The notes below the pieces were generated by a model. That model had not been told where the DNA came from, did not search any database, and saw only the letters and a program-made list of their open reading frames with translations. From Shewanella sp. OPT22 (GTDB lineage: Bacteria; Pseudomonadota; Gammaproteobacteria; Enterobacterales; Shewanellaceae), in NCBI RefSeq assembly GCF_004168585.1, contig NZ_PGVH01000040.1:1-64000 (forward strand): a stretch of DNA of 64,000 nt, given 5' to 3'. A program made the position numbers and the translations under genes. Below, piece after piece: positions 52,344-63,000 of this stretch (positions are counted from its first letter, which is position 1; every line of letters starts with the position of its first letter).

Positions 52344-53258
52344 CTATTCAATATTATATTTTCTTTTATACCTCAACAGCATCGTCTCATTAGCTAATAT
52401 GCCACCTTGGTGAATATACAAAATCGAGGTGTTCGTTAATTCATGAAGATGATGTTTTAGAGTTATCAAACCTACTGGATCGTATAAGAGTTCAAATTCA
52501 ATCCCACTCATATTAGCTTCACACCAAGTATCGTAAAGCTTCTTATTAAGCTTACCGAAATGGAACCGTTGAGGCGTACTTAATATTTCAGGATATAAAT
52601 GGTCATTATCAATAAGCAAATTAAACTGATGTTTTAAGTATTGCACATCACCCACAACCGCACAGGTTAATACTTTAATATCTATGTTTTTGGATGCAAA
52701 AAATTCCTGTAAGAATAAAGCCGTTGTTCCTGTTCCTGATGGTAGAAAAACGGTTAACGGTATTTGATTTTTTTCTAAGGCCCATTGTGTAATTTCTTCT
52801 GCTAACTGATGAACGCCATACCTTGCCAGATCGGAGCGCCCGCCTTCTGGCACTACTAAAACGTCAGGGTTGTTGGCGTACTTTTGCCTTAACCAAGCTT
52901 CTTTCTCTGCGTCCCCTTTAAGTGCAACAGGAAATACCTGAACATCAGCTCCTTGTTCTAACGCTGCTTTATAATTGCCAATAGGGTTACTTTTTAAATG
53001 CTCAGGAATGCGGTCGACAAAAAAACTGAATGACCAAGATTTTGACTGAGCTAAAGACGATAATGAATATAAAGAATTCGCTTGGCAAGAGCCAAAACCA
53101 ACGAGTTGTTTTATTGCGGGAAAGTCCTTATCGAGCAATGCTTTAAACTTTCTTGCTTTGTTGCCACTAAACTTAGGATGCAATAAGTCATCCCTCTTAA
53201 TAAAAAAAGAGCGTCCAAATAAATTGATTTTATCTACTGGGCTATTGGTCAACTTCAT
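52344..53258 (-). CDS. PLP-dependent ACC deaminase/D-cysteine desulfhydrase family enzyme
   Basis: A 304-aa fold-type II PLP enzyme. The PLP Lys lies in FSGNKARKFKALL (near 30-42, Lys in GNKARK). The conserved GSCQANSLYSLSSLA (near 56-70) and SGTGTTALFLQEF (near 174-186) bind the cofactor phosphate and carboxylate. Family members are ACC deaminases, D-cysteine desulfhydrases or L-cysteate lyases; the sequence alone does not separate them. Convergent with the small gene at 52165. Confidence 0.85.
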   Translation of the reverse strand: MKLTNSPVDKINLFGRSFFIKRDDLLHPKFSGNKARKFKALLDKDFPAIKQLVGFGSCQANSLYSLSSLAQSKSWSFSFFVDRIPEHLKSNPIGNYKAALEQGADVQVFPVALKGDAEKEAWLRQKYANNPDVLVVPEGGRSDLARYGVHQLAEEITQWALEKNQIPLTVFLPSGTGTTALFLQEFFASKNIDIKVLTCAVVGDVQYLKHQFNLLIDNDHLYPEILSTPQRFHFGKLNKKLYDTWCEANMSGIEFELLYDPVGLITLKHHLHELTNTSILYIHQGGILANETMLLRYKRKYNIE

Positions 53259-53433
53259 TATATTTTAGCTAAAAAGGCGATTCCAAGATTGAGAGATTTT
53301 ATCAGAGAACCCACTGAATTACTGAGTTAACTAATAAAATCACTGAGTTAAAAAGCTTGGCATGTATTTCGCTATATTTGAATCAGTAGAGTATTACAAC
53401 AAACACAATTCATTGAAGAGATTGGGAGATCAA

Positions 53434-53844
53434 ATGGCTGTATTTCGCATTATTTTTAATATTGCTTGGTTTATTATGGGTGGTTTTTTGATGGGAATAG
53501 CTTGGTGGCTCGTCGGCATCCTTTGCTTCATCAGTATTATCGGTATACCTTTCGGCCGAGCGTGTTTTGTTATCGGTGAACTGTCTTTTTGGCCTTTTGG
53601 CCAAGAACAAATGAATAGAAGAGTTGCTCGTGGACGTGAAGATTTTGGAACGGGTACATTTGGTACGATTGGTAATATTATTTGGTTCTTATTATTTGGT
53701 ATTTGGATGGCCATTGGTCACTTGCTTCATGCTGTAGCGTGTTTTATTACCATCATCGGCATTCCATTTGGTATTGCTCACTTGAAGTTAGCATTGCTCA
53801 GCTTAGCCCCAATAGGTCAGACTATTGTTGCTAAGCCAGATTAA
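53434..53844 (+). CDS. yccF: YccF family (DUF307) inner-membrane protein
   Basis: A 136-aa protein with two copies of the YccF domain: residues about 8-58 and 74-130, each with a membrane span and a CFISIIGIPFG / CFITIIGIPFG motif. Function unknown. The frame opens earlier (53362), but ATG 53434 has GGGAG seven bases upstream and MAVFRIIFNIAWFI fits the family. Confidence 0.9.
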   Translation: MAVFRIIFNIAWFIMGGFLMGIAWWLVGILCFISIIGIPFGRACFVIGELSFWPFGQEQMNRRVARGREDFGTGTFGTIGNIIWFLLFGIWMAIGHLLHAVACFITIIGIPFGIAHLKLALLSLAPIGQTIVAKPD

Positions 53845-53878
53845 TCATAATCGCAAAAAATAATACCAATTCTTTTAA

Positions 53879-54709
53879 TTATTTCTTTTTCATCACCGAC
53901 TTCATATCAGGGACGATAGAAGTTGGATCTAATCGCATTTGGAACCAATTTAAACGCCAATCTAAGTGTGGACCTGTAACTCGACCCGTCGCACCTATTT
54001 CTGCAATTGGCTCACCTTGTTTCACTTTCTGTCCTTGTTTCACATAAAGTTTGCTTAAGTGCAGCATACTTGAGCTCACACCAAAACCATGATCAATAAT
54101 TACGGTCCCACCTGAATAAAACATATCGGGTACGGCTAAGGTAATTACGCCGTCGGCAGGCGAAACAATCGGCGTCCCTGTAATCCTTGCGACATCAACC
54201 CCATAGTGTGGGCGTCCAGGTTTACCGTTGTAGACTCGCTGACTACCGTAAACACCTGAAATTCTGCCTGTAACAGGCCAAATAAAATCAGTAAAAATGG
54301 CCATCTGTTGTGACTCTGTATTACGAGCTGCTCTTACCTGCTTACCATCTTTTTTAGCTCTTGCTACTGCTTTAGGATCAGGCTTCATGATTTTCTTACT
54401 GATACCATTAACCCGATCAATTTTGTATTTTTTGGCGGTAACTTTTAAAGGCTTTATTTCCGTTAAACCATTTGGATAAATTACTTTTAACTCATGTTCT
54501 GGCTCTGCTTCACGCTCAAATCCAAAGACAAAGTCTCCTGATTTGGCTACCTGCACAGGGTTGCCATTTAACAATACTTGAGATTGAGGAGGAACATTAC
54601 CTTTTATAAGACTGCCCTGCTCAAATTTACCCTGTAAATGAATTGAATTGGCTAATGCAGAAAAGGAAAGGAAAAAGGAAGCGAAAATAAATGAAATGTA
54701 TCGAGTCAT
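53879..54709 (-). CDS. Exported M23 family peptidase (LytM domain)
   Basis: A 276-aa protein with a signal peptide (cleavage near ALA-NS), a beta-rich domain to about 95, a basic linker, and an M23 domain at about 145-270. Zinc ligands are in PHYGVDVA (H and D) and GPHLDWRL. The second motif is HxD instead of the usual HxH, a variant I have seen in several gammaproteobacterial M23 proteins, so it may still bind zinc. It probably cuts peptidoglycan cross-links in the periplasm, or is a divisome-type activator if inactive. Single gene. Confidence 0.85.
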   Translation of the reverse strand: MTRYISFIFASFFLSFSALANSIHLQGKFEQGSLIKGNVPPQSQVLLNGNPVQVAKSGDFVFGFEREAEPEHELKVIYPNGLTEIKPLKVTAKKYKIDRVNGISKKIMKPDPKAVARAKKDGKQVRAARNTESQQMAIFTDFIWPVTGRISGVYGSQRVYNGKPGRPHYGVDVARITGTPIVSPADGVITLAVPDMFYSGGTVIIDHGFGVSSSMLHLSKLYVKQGQKVKQGEPIAEIGATGRVTGPHLDWRLNWFQMRLDPTSIVPDMKSVMKKK

Positions 54710-54788
54710 GATTTGGCTTATTTATTTATAATAAACCAAATCATAACAGTGTTTTTACTGCTTTCTCAACGAAAGTTAAGATTCAATT

Positions 54789-55658
54789 TTAATTTCTAAA
54801 CGCAATAGCACCTTTGCCAACGCCTTCAAATGCGACAACTTTATAACTTTTTTCAGGGTTCATGGTGTGCAATGTTTCAGCCATAAAGTCAGCCAATAGC
54901 TCAACGGTAGTATCATGAGGGATCATGTCAGTTACCGTTTTAGGTATGGCTAATTGAAATTCACCTTGAGGTGCGAGATATCTGAAACCATAATGACTGT
55001 CATCATTTACACTTTCAGCATCAATATCTAAACCAGAAATATTTACTCGATCCTCTTCACTACCAAGATAAATATCTTGCCAACGCTCAGCCCAATATTG
55101 GTTCCAGCGAAGTGATTCTTCACCATCTTCATAAATCGTTACTGGACTGCGGTGACCATGAGCAATCCGCTGACAATTACCATCATGTTTTTTAAGGCCA
55201 TGACTGTAATGATAAAAAGGCGTGTCGAGTTTTTCGGCTCTTAACGTTAATTCGATTGCATTCACGTTATCAGGTAAAACGATACTCAACTTTTGCTTTA
55301 AAAAATCAATCACATTATCAAAAGCAATGTCAGTTGCTTCAATAAAAGTAAACGCTTCTTTAGGGCAAATTAGATGCATGCTGCCTACTTCACTTTTGAA
55401 ATCGACAATGGTTTTTTCATCGGTAAATTCAAAACGACTTGCGGCTGATAAACTCGGCACCAGCAAACGATGGTCAACGATTTCATCGATGGTATGTTTA
55501 ATCGCTTTTTTTACTTTAGCGAAATCAAGGACCATACTTTGTTCGTCCAGACCACCATCTAAAACAACATCAACAATCCAACTTTCACCCACCATCCCAC
55601 GTTTTTCACACAAATAGGAAAAGTCGATCACAGTTAGATCTTTTACAAAAAGCAGCAT
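54789..55658 (-). CDS. Double 6-pyruvoyl-tetrahydropterin synthase-like (QueD family) protein
   Basis: A 289-aa protein made of two T-fold halves. The first (about 1-125) has MVLDFAKVKKAIKHTIDEIVDH. The second (about 130-289) has CQRIAHGHRSPVTI, with the family His-x-His zinc ligands. QueD/PTPS enzymes convert dihydroneopterin triphosphate in queuosine or tetrahydropterin synthesis; this double form is known in marine gammaproteobacteria, but its product is unsure. The frame opens at 55697, but ATG 55658 has GAGGAG six bases before it. It is divergent from the dihydroorotase gene. Confidence 0.8.
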   Translation of the reverse strand: MLLFVKDLTVIDFSYLCEKRGMVGESWIVDVVLDGGLDEQSMVLDFAKVKKAIKHTIDEIVDHRLLVPSLSAASRFEFTDEKTIVDFKSEVGSMHLICPKEAFTFIEATDIAFDNVIDFLKQKLSIVLPDNVNAIELTLRAEKLDTPFYHYSHGLKKHDGNCQRIAHGHRSPVTIYEDGEESLRWNQYWAERWQDIYLGSEEDRVNISGLDIDAESVNDDSHYGFRYLAPQGEFQLAIPKTVTDMIPHDTTVELLADFMAETLHTMNPEKSYKVVAFEGVGKGAIAFRN

Positions 55659-55916
55659 TAAATCTCCTCGGCAGAAAAACAGTCCGCCAAAACTCATACC
55701 AAATCACGATATTTGGTATGGCTCCATCGGCTATGGCCAACGAGCTTTACAACAAATAGCCGACTATTATACTCAAACTTTAACGAGCTGGCGAGGTTCA
55801 CTCTTACATCCCTGACAAAATCTTTATTTGACGCTTAAAACGTGACAAAGCGCACACTTACTGCGGTTTTGAGGTATTATATGCATGATAAACATCAATA
55901 ATTAATTAGGTATCCT

Positions 55917-57263
55917 ATGAAGACTTTGATATGCAATGCCCAACTGGTCAATGAAGGACGCATTTCGACTCAAGATTTACTGATTGAAAACGGCCGTATT
56001 AGTAAAATCGACCGCCAAATTTCAGCGCCAGCTGATGCAAAGGTTGTTGATGCTCAAGGAAACCATTTGATTCCGGGAATGATTGATGATCAAGTTCATT
56101 TCAGAGAACCTGGCTTTCCAAATAAAGGCACTATTGCCAGTGAATCGAGAGCAGCGGTTGCAGGCGGTATTACTAGCTTTATGGAAATGCCAAATGTAAA
56201 TCCACAAACTACAAATTTAGATGCGCTTGAAGATAAATACACTCGTGCTTCACAAAGTTCTTTAGCTAATTTTAGCTTTTATTTAGGTGCGACCAACGAC
56301 AACGTTGAAGAGATTAAACGGTTAGATCCTAACCAAGCTTGTGGCATTAAAATTTTCATGGGAGCATCAACCGGAAATATGCTGGTTGATAATGAGTCGA
56401 CCTTAAATGACATTTTTGCTAATGCCCCTACTCTTATTGCAACCCATTGTGAAAATACTCCAATGATCACCGCCATAGAAGAAGAGTATCGTGCTAAGTA
56501 TGGTGACAAAATTCCAATGAACCTGCATGGTGAGATTCGCTCTCGTGAAGCATGTCTTGCATCATCTCAGTTAGCTACATCTCTAGCCATCAAGCACAAA
56601 GCTCGCTTACACGTATTGCATTTAACCACCGCTGATGAGTTGTACTTATTCCAAAAAAATAAACAACTTGCAGATTTAAAAGGCGCCAATATCACCGCTG
56701 AGGTTTGTGTACATCACTTATTTTTCAATGACAAAGACTATGACAAGCTAGGAAGCTTAATTAAGTGTAACCCTGCAGTTAAGCGTGAGTCGGATCAGTT
56801 GGCTCTGATTAAAGCAGTTCAAGATGATGTTATCGACATTATTGCAACTGACCACGCACCTCACACTTGGGATGAAAAGCAAAACGAAAGTTATTTTAAA
56901 GCGCCGTCTGGTTTACCGTTAGTTCAACATGCACTTCCATCTGTGCTTGAACATTATCATAACGGTAACTTCTCACTTGAAAAGATTGTTCAAAAGACAT
57001 CTCACGCCGTTGCTGAACGTTATCAAGTTAAAGATCGTGGTTACTTACGTGAAGGTTATCATGCAGATTTGACATTAATTGACTTAAACAAGCCATTCGA
57101 AGTGACGAAAGAAAATATTCGCTATCATTGCGGTTGGTCAGCATTTACTGGTTACAACTTCCAGTCAAGCATTATCGGCACTTGGGTCAATGGTAACCAC
57201 ATGTTTGATGGTGAGCGTTTTATCAATAAGCAGTTTGGTCAGCGTCTACAATTTACACGTTAA
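55917..57263 (+). CDS. Dihydroorotase (pyrC-like, class I)
   Basis: A 448-aa amidohydrolase. Metal ligands lie in DDQVHFREPG (near 58-67, HxR pattern), the Lys ligand in CGIKIFMG (near 142-149), His in THCEN (near 181-185) and LHVLHLTTA, and the catalytic Asp in ATDHAPHT (near 309-316). It closes carbamoyl aspartate to dihydroorotate in pyrimidine synthesis. It resembles the longer class I type rather than the 348-aa E. coli PyrC. No other pyr gene is next to it. Own promoter and terminator. Confidence 0.88.
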   Translation: MKTLICNAQLVNEGRISTQDLLIENGRISKIDRQISAPADAKVVDAQGNHLIPGMIDDQVHFREPGFPNKGTIASESRAAVAGGITSFMEMPNVNPQTTNLDALEDKYTRASQSSLANFSFYLGATNDNVEEIKRLDPNQACGIKIFMGASTGNMLVDNESTLNDIFANAPTLIATHCENTPMITAIEEEYRAKYGDKIPMNLHGEIRSREACLASSQLATSLAIKHKARLHVLHLTTADELYLFQKNKQLADLKGANITAEVCVHHLFFNDKDYDKLGSLIKCNPAVKRESDQLALIKAVQDDVIDIIATDHAPHTWDEKQNESYFKAPSGLPLVQHALPSVLEHYHNGNFSLEKIVQKTSHAVAERYQVKDRGYLREGYHADLTLIDLNKPFEVTKENIRYHCGWSAFTGYNFQSSIIGTWVNGNHMFDGERFINKQFGQRLQFTR

Positions 57264-57269
57264 TCTCTT

Positions 57270-57296
57270 ATGAGCCCAAGTCATCCTTGGGCTCAT
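57270..57296. terminator. Terminator between dihydroorotase and the effector-like gene
   Basis: ATGAGCCCAAG and CTTGGGCTCAT form an 11-bp perfect stem with a 5-base loop between convergent genes. Confidence 0.85.
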
Positions 57297-57302
57297 ATTT
57301 GT

Positions 57303-58358
57303 CTAACCCAAAAAGCACCTTATGGCATCAGAAATAAGCTTTTGGTTTATTTTTTGAATTTGTTCAAATCCACGTTCTAACATTTCTCGGTGAGCCTTCT
57401 TAACAGCACTAGCTTCTTCGGTCTCTTCGGCTTCCGAAACTAAAGAAAGCTCAACTTGTGAATTTTTTCTAGAATGATTTGGGTGCTCTTCAATAATTTC
57501 ACCTGTGTCTTCTAACTCTACCTGAATTCCTTTTAAAGGATTTCGTGTTGGTGAATGTAAATCATAGAATTCAGTGTCAAATTTTGGTTCAGGGCTGCTG
57601 CTCTTCGCAAGCTCATCAACAATAACATCCATTGATGTTTTAAGAAAATGCATTACGTCTTGTTTTGCTTCAGATGATAAATGAGGGCTAGTTTCAATAG
57701 CTTTAAGCTCTGATCTTAATTCGAAGTATATAGAAAAAAAACCTACTCTAGAGCTTTTGCAACATTCAGACACTGCGCAACTTGAAGTATATAAAGGATT
57801 ACCCGCTATGTTTTCATCAAAAAACAGGCTTTGCTCTTGCGACATAGCTAACAAAGCCTTTTTTGACAATTTTGAGACTGGCTCCTTAAAGATGCTTTCT
57901 TCAAAATCTACATTTTGCATGCTCTTTGCAAATTCAGAGTTTGGATCAATCCATACGATAAACTTCAACTGCTCATCTTCACTAACAATCTTGTAATTTA
58001 CTCCACTCTGATAATTAGCTGGAAGCGAAGCTTTAAGTGCATAGAAATCATCAATTTTACTCGTGACGTCACGAGCTGACTGACAATGGGGAGTGAGTAT
58101 ATTAACCGCTCTTTCTATAGTTTTTTGACGTGAACCACGGGTAAATAGATTTATTAAGCGCTCGATAAAGGACATAGCTCCTTTAGCTTTTTTTAAATCT
58201 CCGTCTTTAATGTGTTCCCGTATCTGCTGAGACACTCCACAACTGTCAAGCATCGAATCAACACCATTTGGTATTTTTAGCTTATGCTCATATTGTTGAC
58301 CAGCGCTTCTTGCATAGTCACACAATTCGTATTGTTTATGTGGATAGTGTACTTCCAT
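57303..58358 (-). CDS. Effector-like protein with CaaX-like C-terminus
   Basis: A 351-aa soluble protein with no recognised family. Residues 64-137 share a module with the protein at 14704-16305: FIERLINLFTRG (64-75), a KT, a helix with DDFYALKASLP and a strand LKFIVWI. A helical middle follows, with a CCK cluster near 199, then an acidic disordered stretch (255-315). A helical tail ends IRCFLG; the last four residues CFLG fit a loose CaaX prenylation box. Salmonella SifA, whose N-terminal layout is similar, also carries a C-terminal prenylated Cys motif. Host-directed function is inference. Ribosome-binding GGGGGAG lies before ATG 58358. Confidence 0.6.
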   Translation of the reverse strand: MEVHYPHKQYELCDYARSAGQQYEHKLKIPNGVDSMLDSCGVSQQIREHIKDGDLKKAKGAMSFIERLINLFTRGSRQKTIERAVNILTPHCQSARDVTSKIDDFYALKASLPANYQSGVNYKIVSEDEQLKFIVWIDPNSEFAKSMQNVDFEESIFKEPVSKLSKKALLAMSQEQSLFFDENIAGNPLYTSSCAVSECCKSSRVGFFSIYFELRSELKAIETSPHLSSEAKQDVMHFLKTSMDVIVDELAKSSSPEPKFDTEFYDLHSPTRNPLKGIQVELEDTGEIIEEHPNHSRKNSQVELSLVSEAEETEEASAVKKAHREMLERGFEQIQKINQKLISDAIRCFLG

Positions 58359-58541
58359 AAGCTCCCCCTAAAATAAATATTTTTGGGCAATGGCTAACAG
58401 ATTTCTAAGGTCTTTGAAGATTAAGAAAGGTGTAAGTCTAGTTTGAGTAATTATATCTTAGAGTAAAATAAGAACAATTTTGTTCCATGAATTTTGGGTT
58501 AATAAATGTTTAGAGTCTCAAATTACATATATTGGAGATAT

Positions 58542-58572
58542 AAAAAAAGCGCTACATTAAAGTAGCGCTCAT
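58542..58572 (-). terminator. Terminator of ompW
   Basis: AGCGCTAC and GTAGCGCT form an 8-bp stem. On the minus strand it is followed by TTTTTTTA, a clear rho-independent signal. 58373-58541 shows no gene. Confidence 0.88.
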
Positions 58573-58592
58573 TGATGCTAATTAAAACTAAC

Positions 58593-59249
58593 TTAGAACG
58601 TATAACCAACCGATACCATGTATACCCATGGGTTGATGTCTGTTTTGATTTTCACATCAGCATTCAACGCTGTAGAATTAAACTTAACATCAGTTCCAAT
58701 ATCGGCATACCAAACTGAAGCATTAACTAGCCACTTCTTATTCACTTGATAATCTGCGCCAATTTGAGCCGCTAATCCCCAAGAGTTTTCGATGCTCAGG
58801 TTGTTTAGCCCTAACGGTGCAGCTGCGTCATTCTTTGTGAAATGGTTATCAAAGAAGTTTGTAAAGTTTACACCTGCTCCAATGTATGGGCGGAATTTAG
58901 AATTTGAATTACCAAAGTAGTACTGGGCAACTAAGGTTGGTGGTAAATGCTTGGTTTCAGCAATTTTACCAACGCCTTTTAGCGAAACGTCGTGAGAAAA
59001 TGGAGTGGCTGCAAGTAGTTCAACACCAAAGTTGTCTGTTATCATGTAACCAAAGTTCAAACCAAGCTGAGTATTGCTACTCACACCGAACTCACCTAGA
59101 CCGGCTACATCTTGACTCGATTCATTTGGTGCAACAGTAGCCACACCAGCTCGTACAATAATGTCACCAGCTTGATGTGCTTGAGCTGCAAAACCTGCAG
59201 AAAGAAGTGCTGCTGCAACTAGACCTTTAGCGAAACGTTTGTTCATCAT
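58593..59249 (-). CDS. ompW: Outer-membrane protein OmpW
   Basis: A 218-aa eight-stranded beta-barrel. Signal peptide (ALLSAGFAAQAHQ, cleavage after AQA), then IIVRAGVATVAPNESS, LGLNFGYMITDNFGVELLAATPFSH and a final aromatic VGYTF, all typical of OmpW. It forms a hydrophobic channel in the outer membrane. E. coli ompW is controlled by FNR and ArcA; an FNR-like box is upstream here too. Start is one of two adjacent ATGs (59249 or 59246). A terminator follows the gene. Confidence 0.93.
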   Translation of the reverse strand: MMNKRFAKGLVAAALLSAGFAAQAHQAGDIIVRAGVATVAPNESSQDVAGLGEFGVSSNTQLGLNFGYMITDNFGVELLAATPFSHDVSLKGVGKIAETKHLPPTLVAQYYFGNSNSKFRPYIGAGVNFTNFFDNHFTKNDAAAPLGLNNLSIENSWGLAAQIGADYQVNKKWLVNASVWYADIGTDVKFNSTALNADVKIKTDINPWVYMVSVGYTF

Positions 59250-59338
59250 TTAACTCCATATTCATTAAAATGAATTAGTATATTTTTAACTTCCATCACA
59301 TTTAGGCGCTAATTTGCCAGACTCATCGGCATGTAATA

Positions 59339-59352
59339 TTGATCCAAGTCAA
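59339..59352 (-). promoter_or_regulatory. FNR-like site upstream of ompW
   Basis: TTGATCCAAGTCAA matches the FNR consensus TTGAT-N4-ATCAA with one mismatch. It lies 90 bases before the ompW start. Another partial one (GATTTAGATC) is near 59391. Oxygen control of ompW is known in E. coli. Confidence 0.45.
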
Positions 59353-59466
59353 ATGCTTGATTTAGCATTATTAAGAACCATCATTTACATGATTTAGATC
59401 ATGTTTTTAAAGTCAAAAAGACATCTGTAGGATTGAATTGACAACAAAAAGGTTGGATTGAATGTA

Positions 59467-60021
59467 TTAACTCAAAATCTTCAATTTAGGGTATATGGTT
59501 AGCCATTCTTTCTGCTCACATCTTTGATTGAACAATGTGCGAGGACGTTTGTGGTTGTGAGTAAGGTTGAGTAAAAACAAGCTTTCCAGACCAAAAGGTG
59601 AATTTATTTGTAGTTCACCATTCAACAATCTCACTGCTACAGCCGTTTCAATTTCAGGCCAAAAAGTCATTGAGTGAGAACAGGATATATAAGGAGCATC
59701 ACCGTTTCGTGTATGCATTAAAGATTGGTTTTTTACTGACCAAGGTAAGTATGGTTGAATGAGTGTTAATTTAGATTGCAGAGCCAAGTCAAAACTGGTG
59801 TCTTCACCTTTTGAAAAGTGAATAACATCAATATCGTTTAAAGCATTAGAATCATAACCGTGTAATTTATCCCAGATTAAGTTTCTTACAAAACCCGCTG
59901 CAATCCAGCAATCATCAAGTTTAAATTCATCAGCAACAGTCTCAACAGTTTTGAGGACTTGTATTCTTTGATTATCTTCGAGAAGCCAAGAGAATAATTG
60001 TTGCTGATGCTTTTCAATCAA
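59467..60021 (-). CDS. Nucleotidyltransferase-fold protein (DUF925 family)
   Basis: A 184-aa protein of the COG3575/DUF925 type: DCWIAAGFVRNLIWD (near 37-51), a loop and NDIDVIHFS (near 62-70), the Asp pair being where a nucleotidyltransferase would bind metal. A C-terminal FGLESLFLLNLTHN motif is also typical. The substrate is unknown for the whole family. Its ATG overlaps the stop of the long GGDEF/EAL gene by 4 bases (ATGA), so the two are co-translated. Confidence 0.85.
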   Translation of the reverse strand: MIEKHQQQLFSWLLEDNQRIQVLKTVETVADEFKLDDCWIAAGFVRNLIWDKLHGYDSNALNDIDVIHFSKGEDTSFDLALQSKLTLIQPYLPWSVKNQSLMHTRNGDAPYISCSHSMTFWPEIETAVAVRLLNGELQINSPFGLESLFLLNLTHNHKRPRTLFNQRCEQKEWLTIYPKLKILS

Positions 60022-63000
60022 ATTAGGCTGCCTTCTTCCTTTTTAACGCTTTCAATGATAGTGACTACTTGCTGCTGTTTCTGACTACAAAAAGATATTA
60101 TGTCTTGCTTGCTCAAAGGCTTAGAAATGTAATAACCTTGGATAGCATCACAACCTAGCTCTTGTAAGAAGCTGAGTTGTTCTCTGTTTTCGACACCTTC
60201 TGCAACAATTTTCATTCCCATGCTGGTCGCCATTGAATGAATAGCCTGAACGAGTTCAATCGCATCTTTTTTATCTGGGATATCACCGATAAACGAACGA
60301 TCGATTTTAAGTGTATCAAATGAAAAACGTCTCAGGTAATTTAGCGAGGAGTAGCCTGTTCCGAAATCATCTACCGCTAATCGAACGCCCATTTGATGAA
60401 GTGTATCAAAAATTCGTTCGTTTTCTTCTGTATGTTCAATAAGAGCAGATTCCGTTAGCTCTAATTCCAGCACTGAAGCAGGCAACTGATGTAATGTCAG
60501 TGCGAGTTTTACGTCTTCAATAATTACATCATTACGAAGTTGACGGCTTGATACGTTTACCGAAACGTATTCAGGACCATTTTCAATTTTTTGCCATTTC
60601 TTAACTTGATGACAAGCTTGATCTAGCAGCCATTCACCAAACGTACTAATCAATCCTAAAGATTCAGCCAAAGGAATAAATTGTTCTGGCGAAACATTAC
60701 CTAAGCGGTCGTTTTGCCATCTCATTAATGCTTCAGCCGCAATAACACGACCAGTATCACCATCAATGATAGGCTGGTAAACAATATAAAGTTCATCACG
60801 TTTAAGTGCTTGTCTAAGCTCATTTTCCATAACCAATCGTTGTTGGATGTCTTGACTCATTTTGTTCGAGTAGAAGCATAATGCGTTGCGGCCATTGACT
60901 TTACTTTCGTACATCGCAGCATCAGCATTTTTGGTGAGCGTCTCGTAGTCATTACCATCTTGCGGGAAACAAGCTAAACCGATACTGCAACCAACTACAA
61001 CTTCGTAGTGTTGAATTAAGACAGGACGAGAGCATAGGTCAATGACTTCATGTGCAATTTGTTCTGCATTTTTTACTGAATCTGGTGCTGTAAGTATGAT
61101 GACAAATTCATCACCACCGAGTCGCCCAATAGTATCGTACTCAGAAATTACACCACGAATACGTTTTGAAATTTGTTTAAGTAATTTATCGCCCGCATTA
61201 TGGCCAAAGCTGTCATTCACTTTTTTGAAATCATCTAAATCCAGTAGCATTAATACTACTTCGCCTTGATTTTGCTTTGCGATATTAATTGCACTTGTTA
61301 AACGCTCAAATGCCATTCCGCGATTAGGCAGACCAGTAAGCTCATCAAAATTCGCTTTCTTATAGAGTTGATCTTGATACGTTCTTTGTTGGGTTAAATC
61401 CGTTACCGAAGTAATTAATGCTTTTCCTTCGGCGTAATCCACCATTTTAGAGGACAGAGACCCCCAAACGTACCTACCACTGTCTGTTTTTATTTTCAGT
61501 TCAAAGCCGTCAACTCTTTGTTTATGAATCATGAGATCGATAAAGAGTTTCCTATCATCTGGATTCGCATAAAAGTCGCGAATGTTTTTCCCCACAACAG
61601 CCTCACCTAATGAAGATAAGAGTTCTTCTGCCCTTAAGTTTGCATAGAGTATCTTTCCTGATTCTGGTTGGGTAATGACGACGGCAATGGGCGCTGAATG
61701 AGCAATTGAGTGAAAATGTTGTTGTGACTCAAGAAGAGATTTCCCTGTCTGCCACACACGTGCACTTTCTTTAAACTGCAACCAAAAGCTGAATACGATT
61801 CCACTGATAAACAACAAAATGACCAGCAGAATAAGCTGCATACCGTTACTGAAGTGAGATTGCTTTACCGAAAATTTAAGCCATAAACTCTGGTTAAGAT
61901 AAGGAAAGGGAACACTGTGCGCTAAACGCATTGAGTGTTCGATATCACTCAACGTATAGATTGGCTTTCTTCGTTCATTTAAAAAGCTAATGTTGTATCT
62001 AGAGCTTAAATTAGAAAGAATCATTTCTTCCGCTAGATTCGGAATCGAATAAACCGCACCTAAAGTGCCTAAAAACTTGTCTCCACGATAAACCGGTACA
62101 TAAAATTCAAACGCCGGTTTACCTTGAATCACCACAAAAGGCTTAGTAAATACCGTCACTTTCAGTTCTTTGGCAAGACGAGAGGCTCTTTCAGGCTCAG
62201 CTAATGATAATTTTAATCCAATGACTTGCTTATTTTGATCATATGGAGCGGTATTACGAATAGTAAAAGACTCATCTGCAAATGTGATATTTATGATTCC
62301 AGGGTGGTCTTTTACGTACCTAGCAGCTTTCTGTTCAAATGAATTGATCGACAGAGTCCCTGAGCCCAGTTCCTCGGCTAAAATTTCAAGGTAATCTCGG
62401 TTCGCATTAATTTGGCTACCAATCTCATTGACGACAACTTCAAGGTTTGATGTTAACTCTTGAGAATCTTGTTGTTTATTTTGAGTTTGAATAAAATAAA
62501 AAAAGGCAATACAAGCCAATAAAATGGCAATCGTCGCAATTGCAGGTGTGATAAAGGTGGGCCTAGTTTGTCTTAATTTACTTCCGACAACCCCACTGAT
62601 CAGCCCTTTTGAATCTGCAAGTTCATTTTCTTGCTCACGGTAAGAACGTTCAGCAAGGTAGACGTGCTGATAAAATGAATACAAAGCACCTAAAATAAGT
62701 AAAATTAACGCCGCTAGAAAAATCCCAAACAGATTCGCTTGCCACTCAATTCCACTTTCAGTATTTCTTGGTTGAGCCGCTATTTCCCAGTACCCTGAAG
62801 GTAGTTTTATTTTGCGAATTAAGGAACTTGTATCGAAAATAGTTGGGTCACCGAAAAAAACATTACCGTTGTCACTCCTAAATGCGAAATCAAACTCCGA
62901 ACTTGGTCCAATCACTCCTGCATTTTCCAATGTCGAGACGATATCTAGGACAACGGAAACTACACCCCACACTTTATCATCTTGAAATACAGGTAATCTT

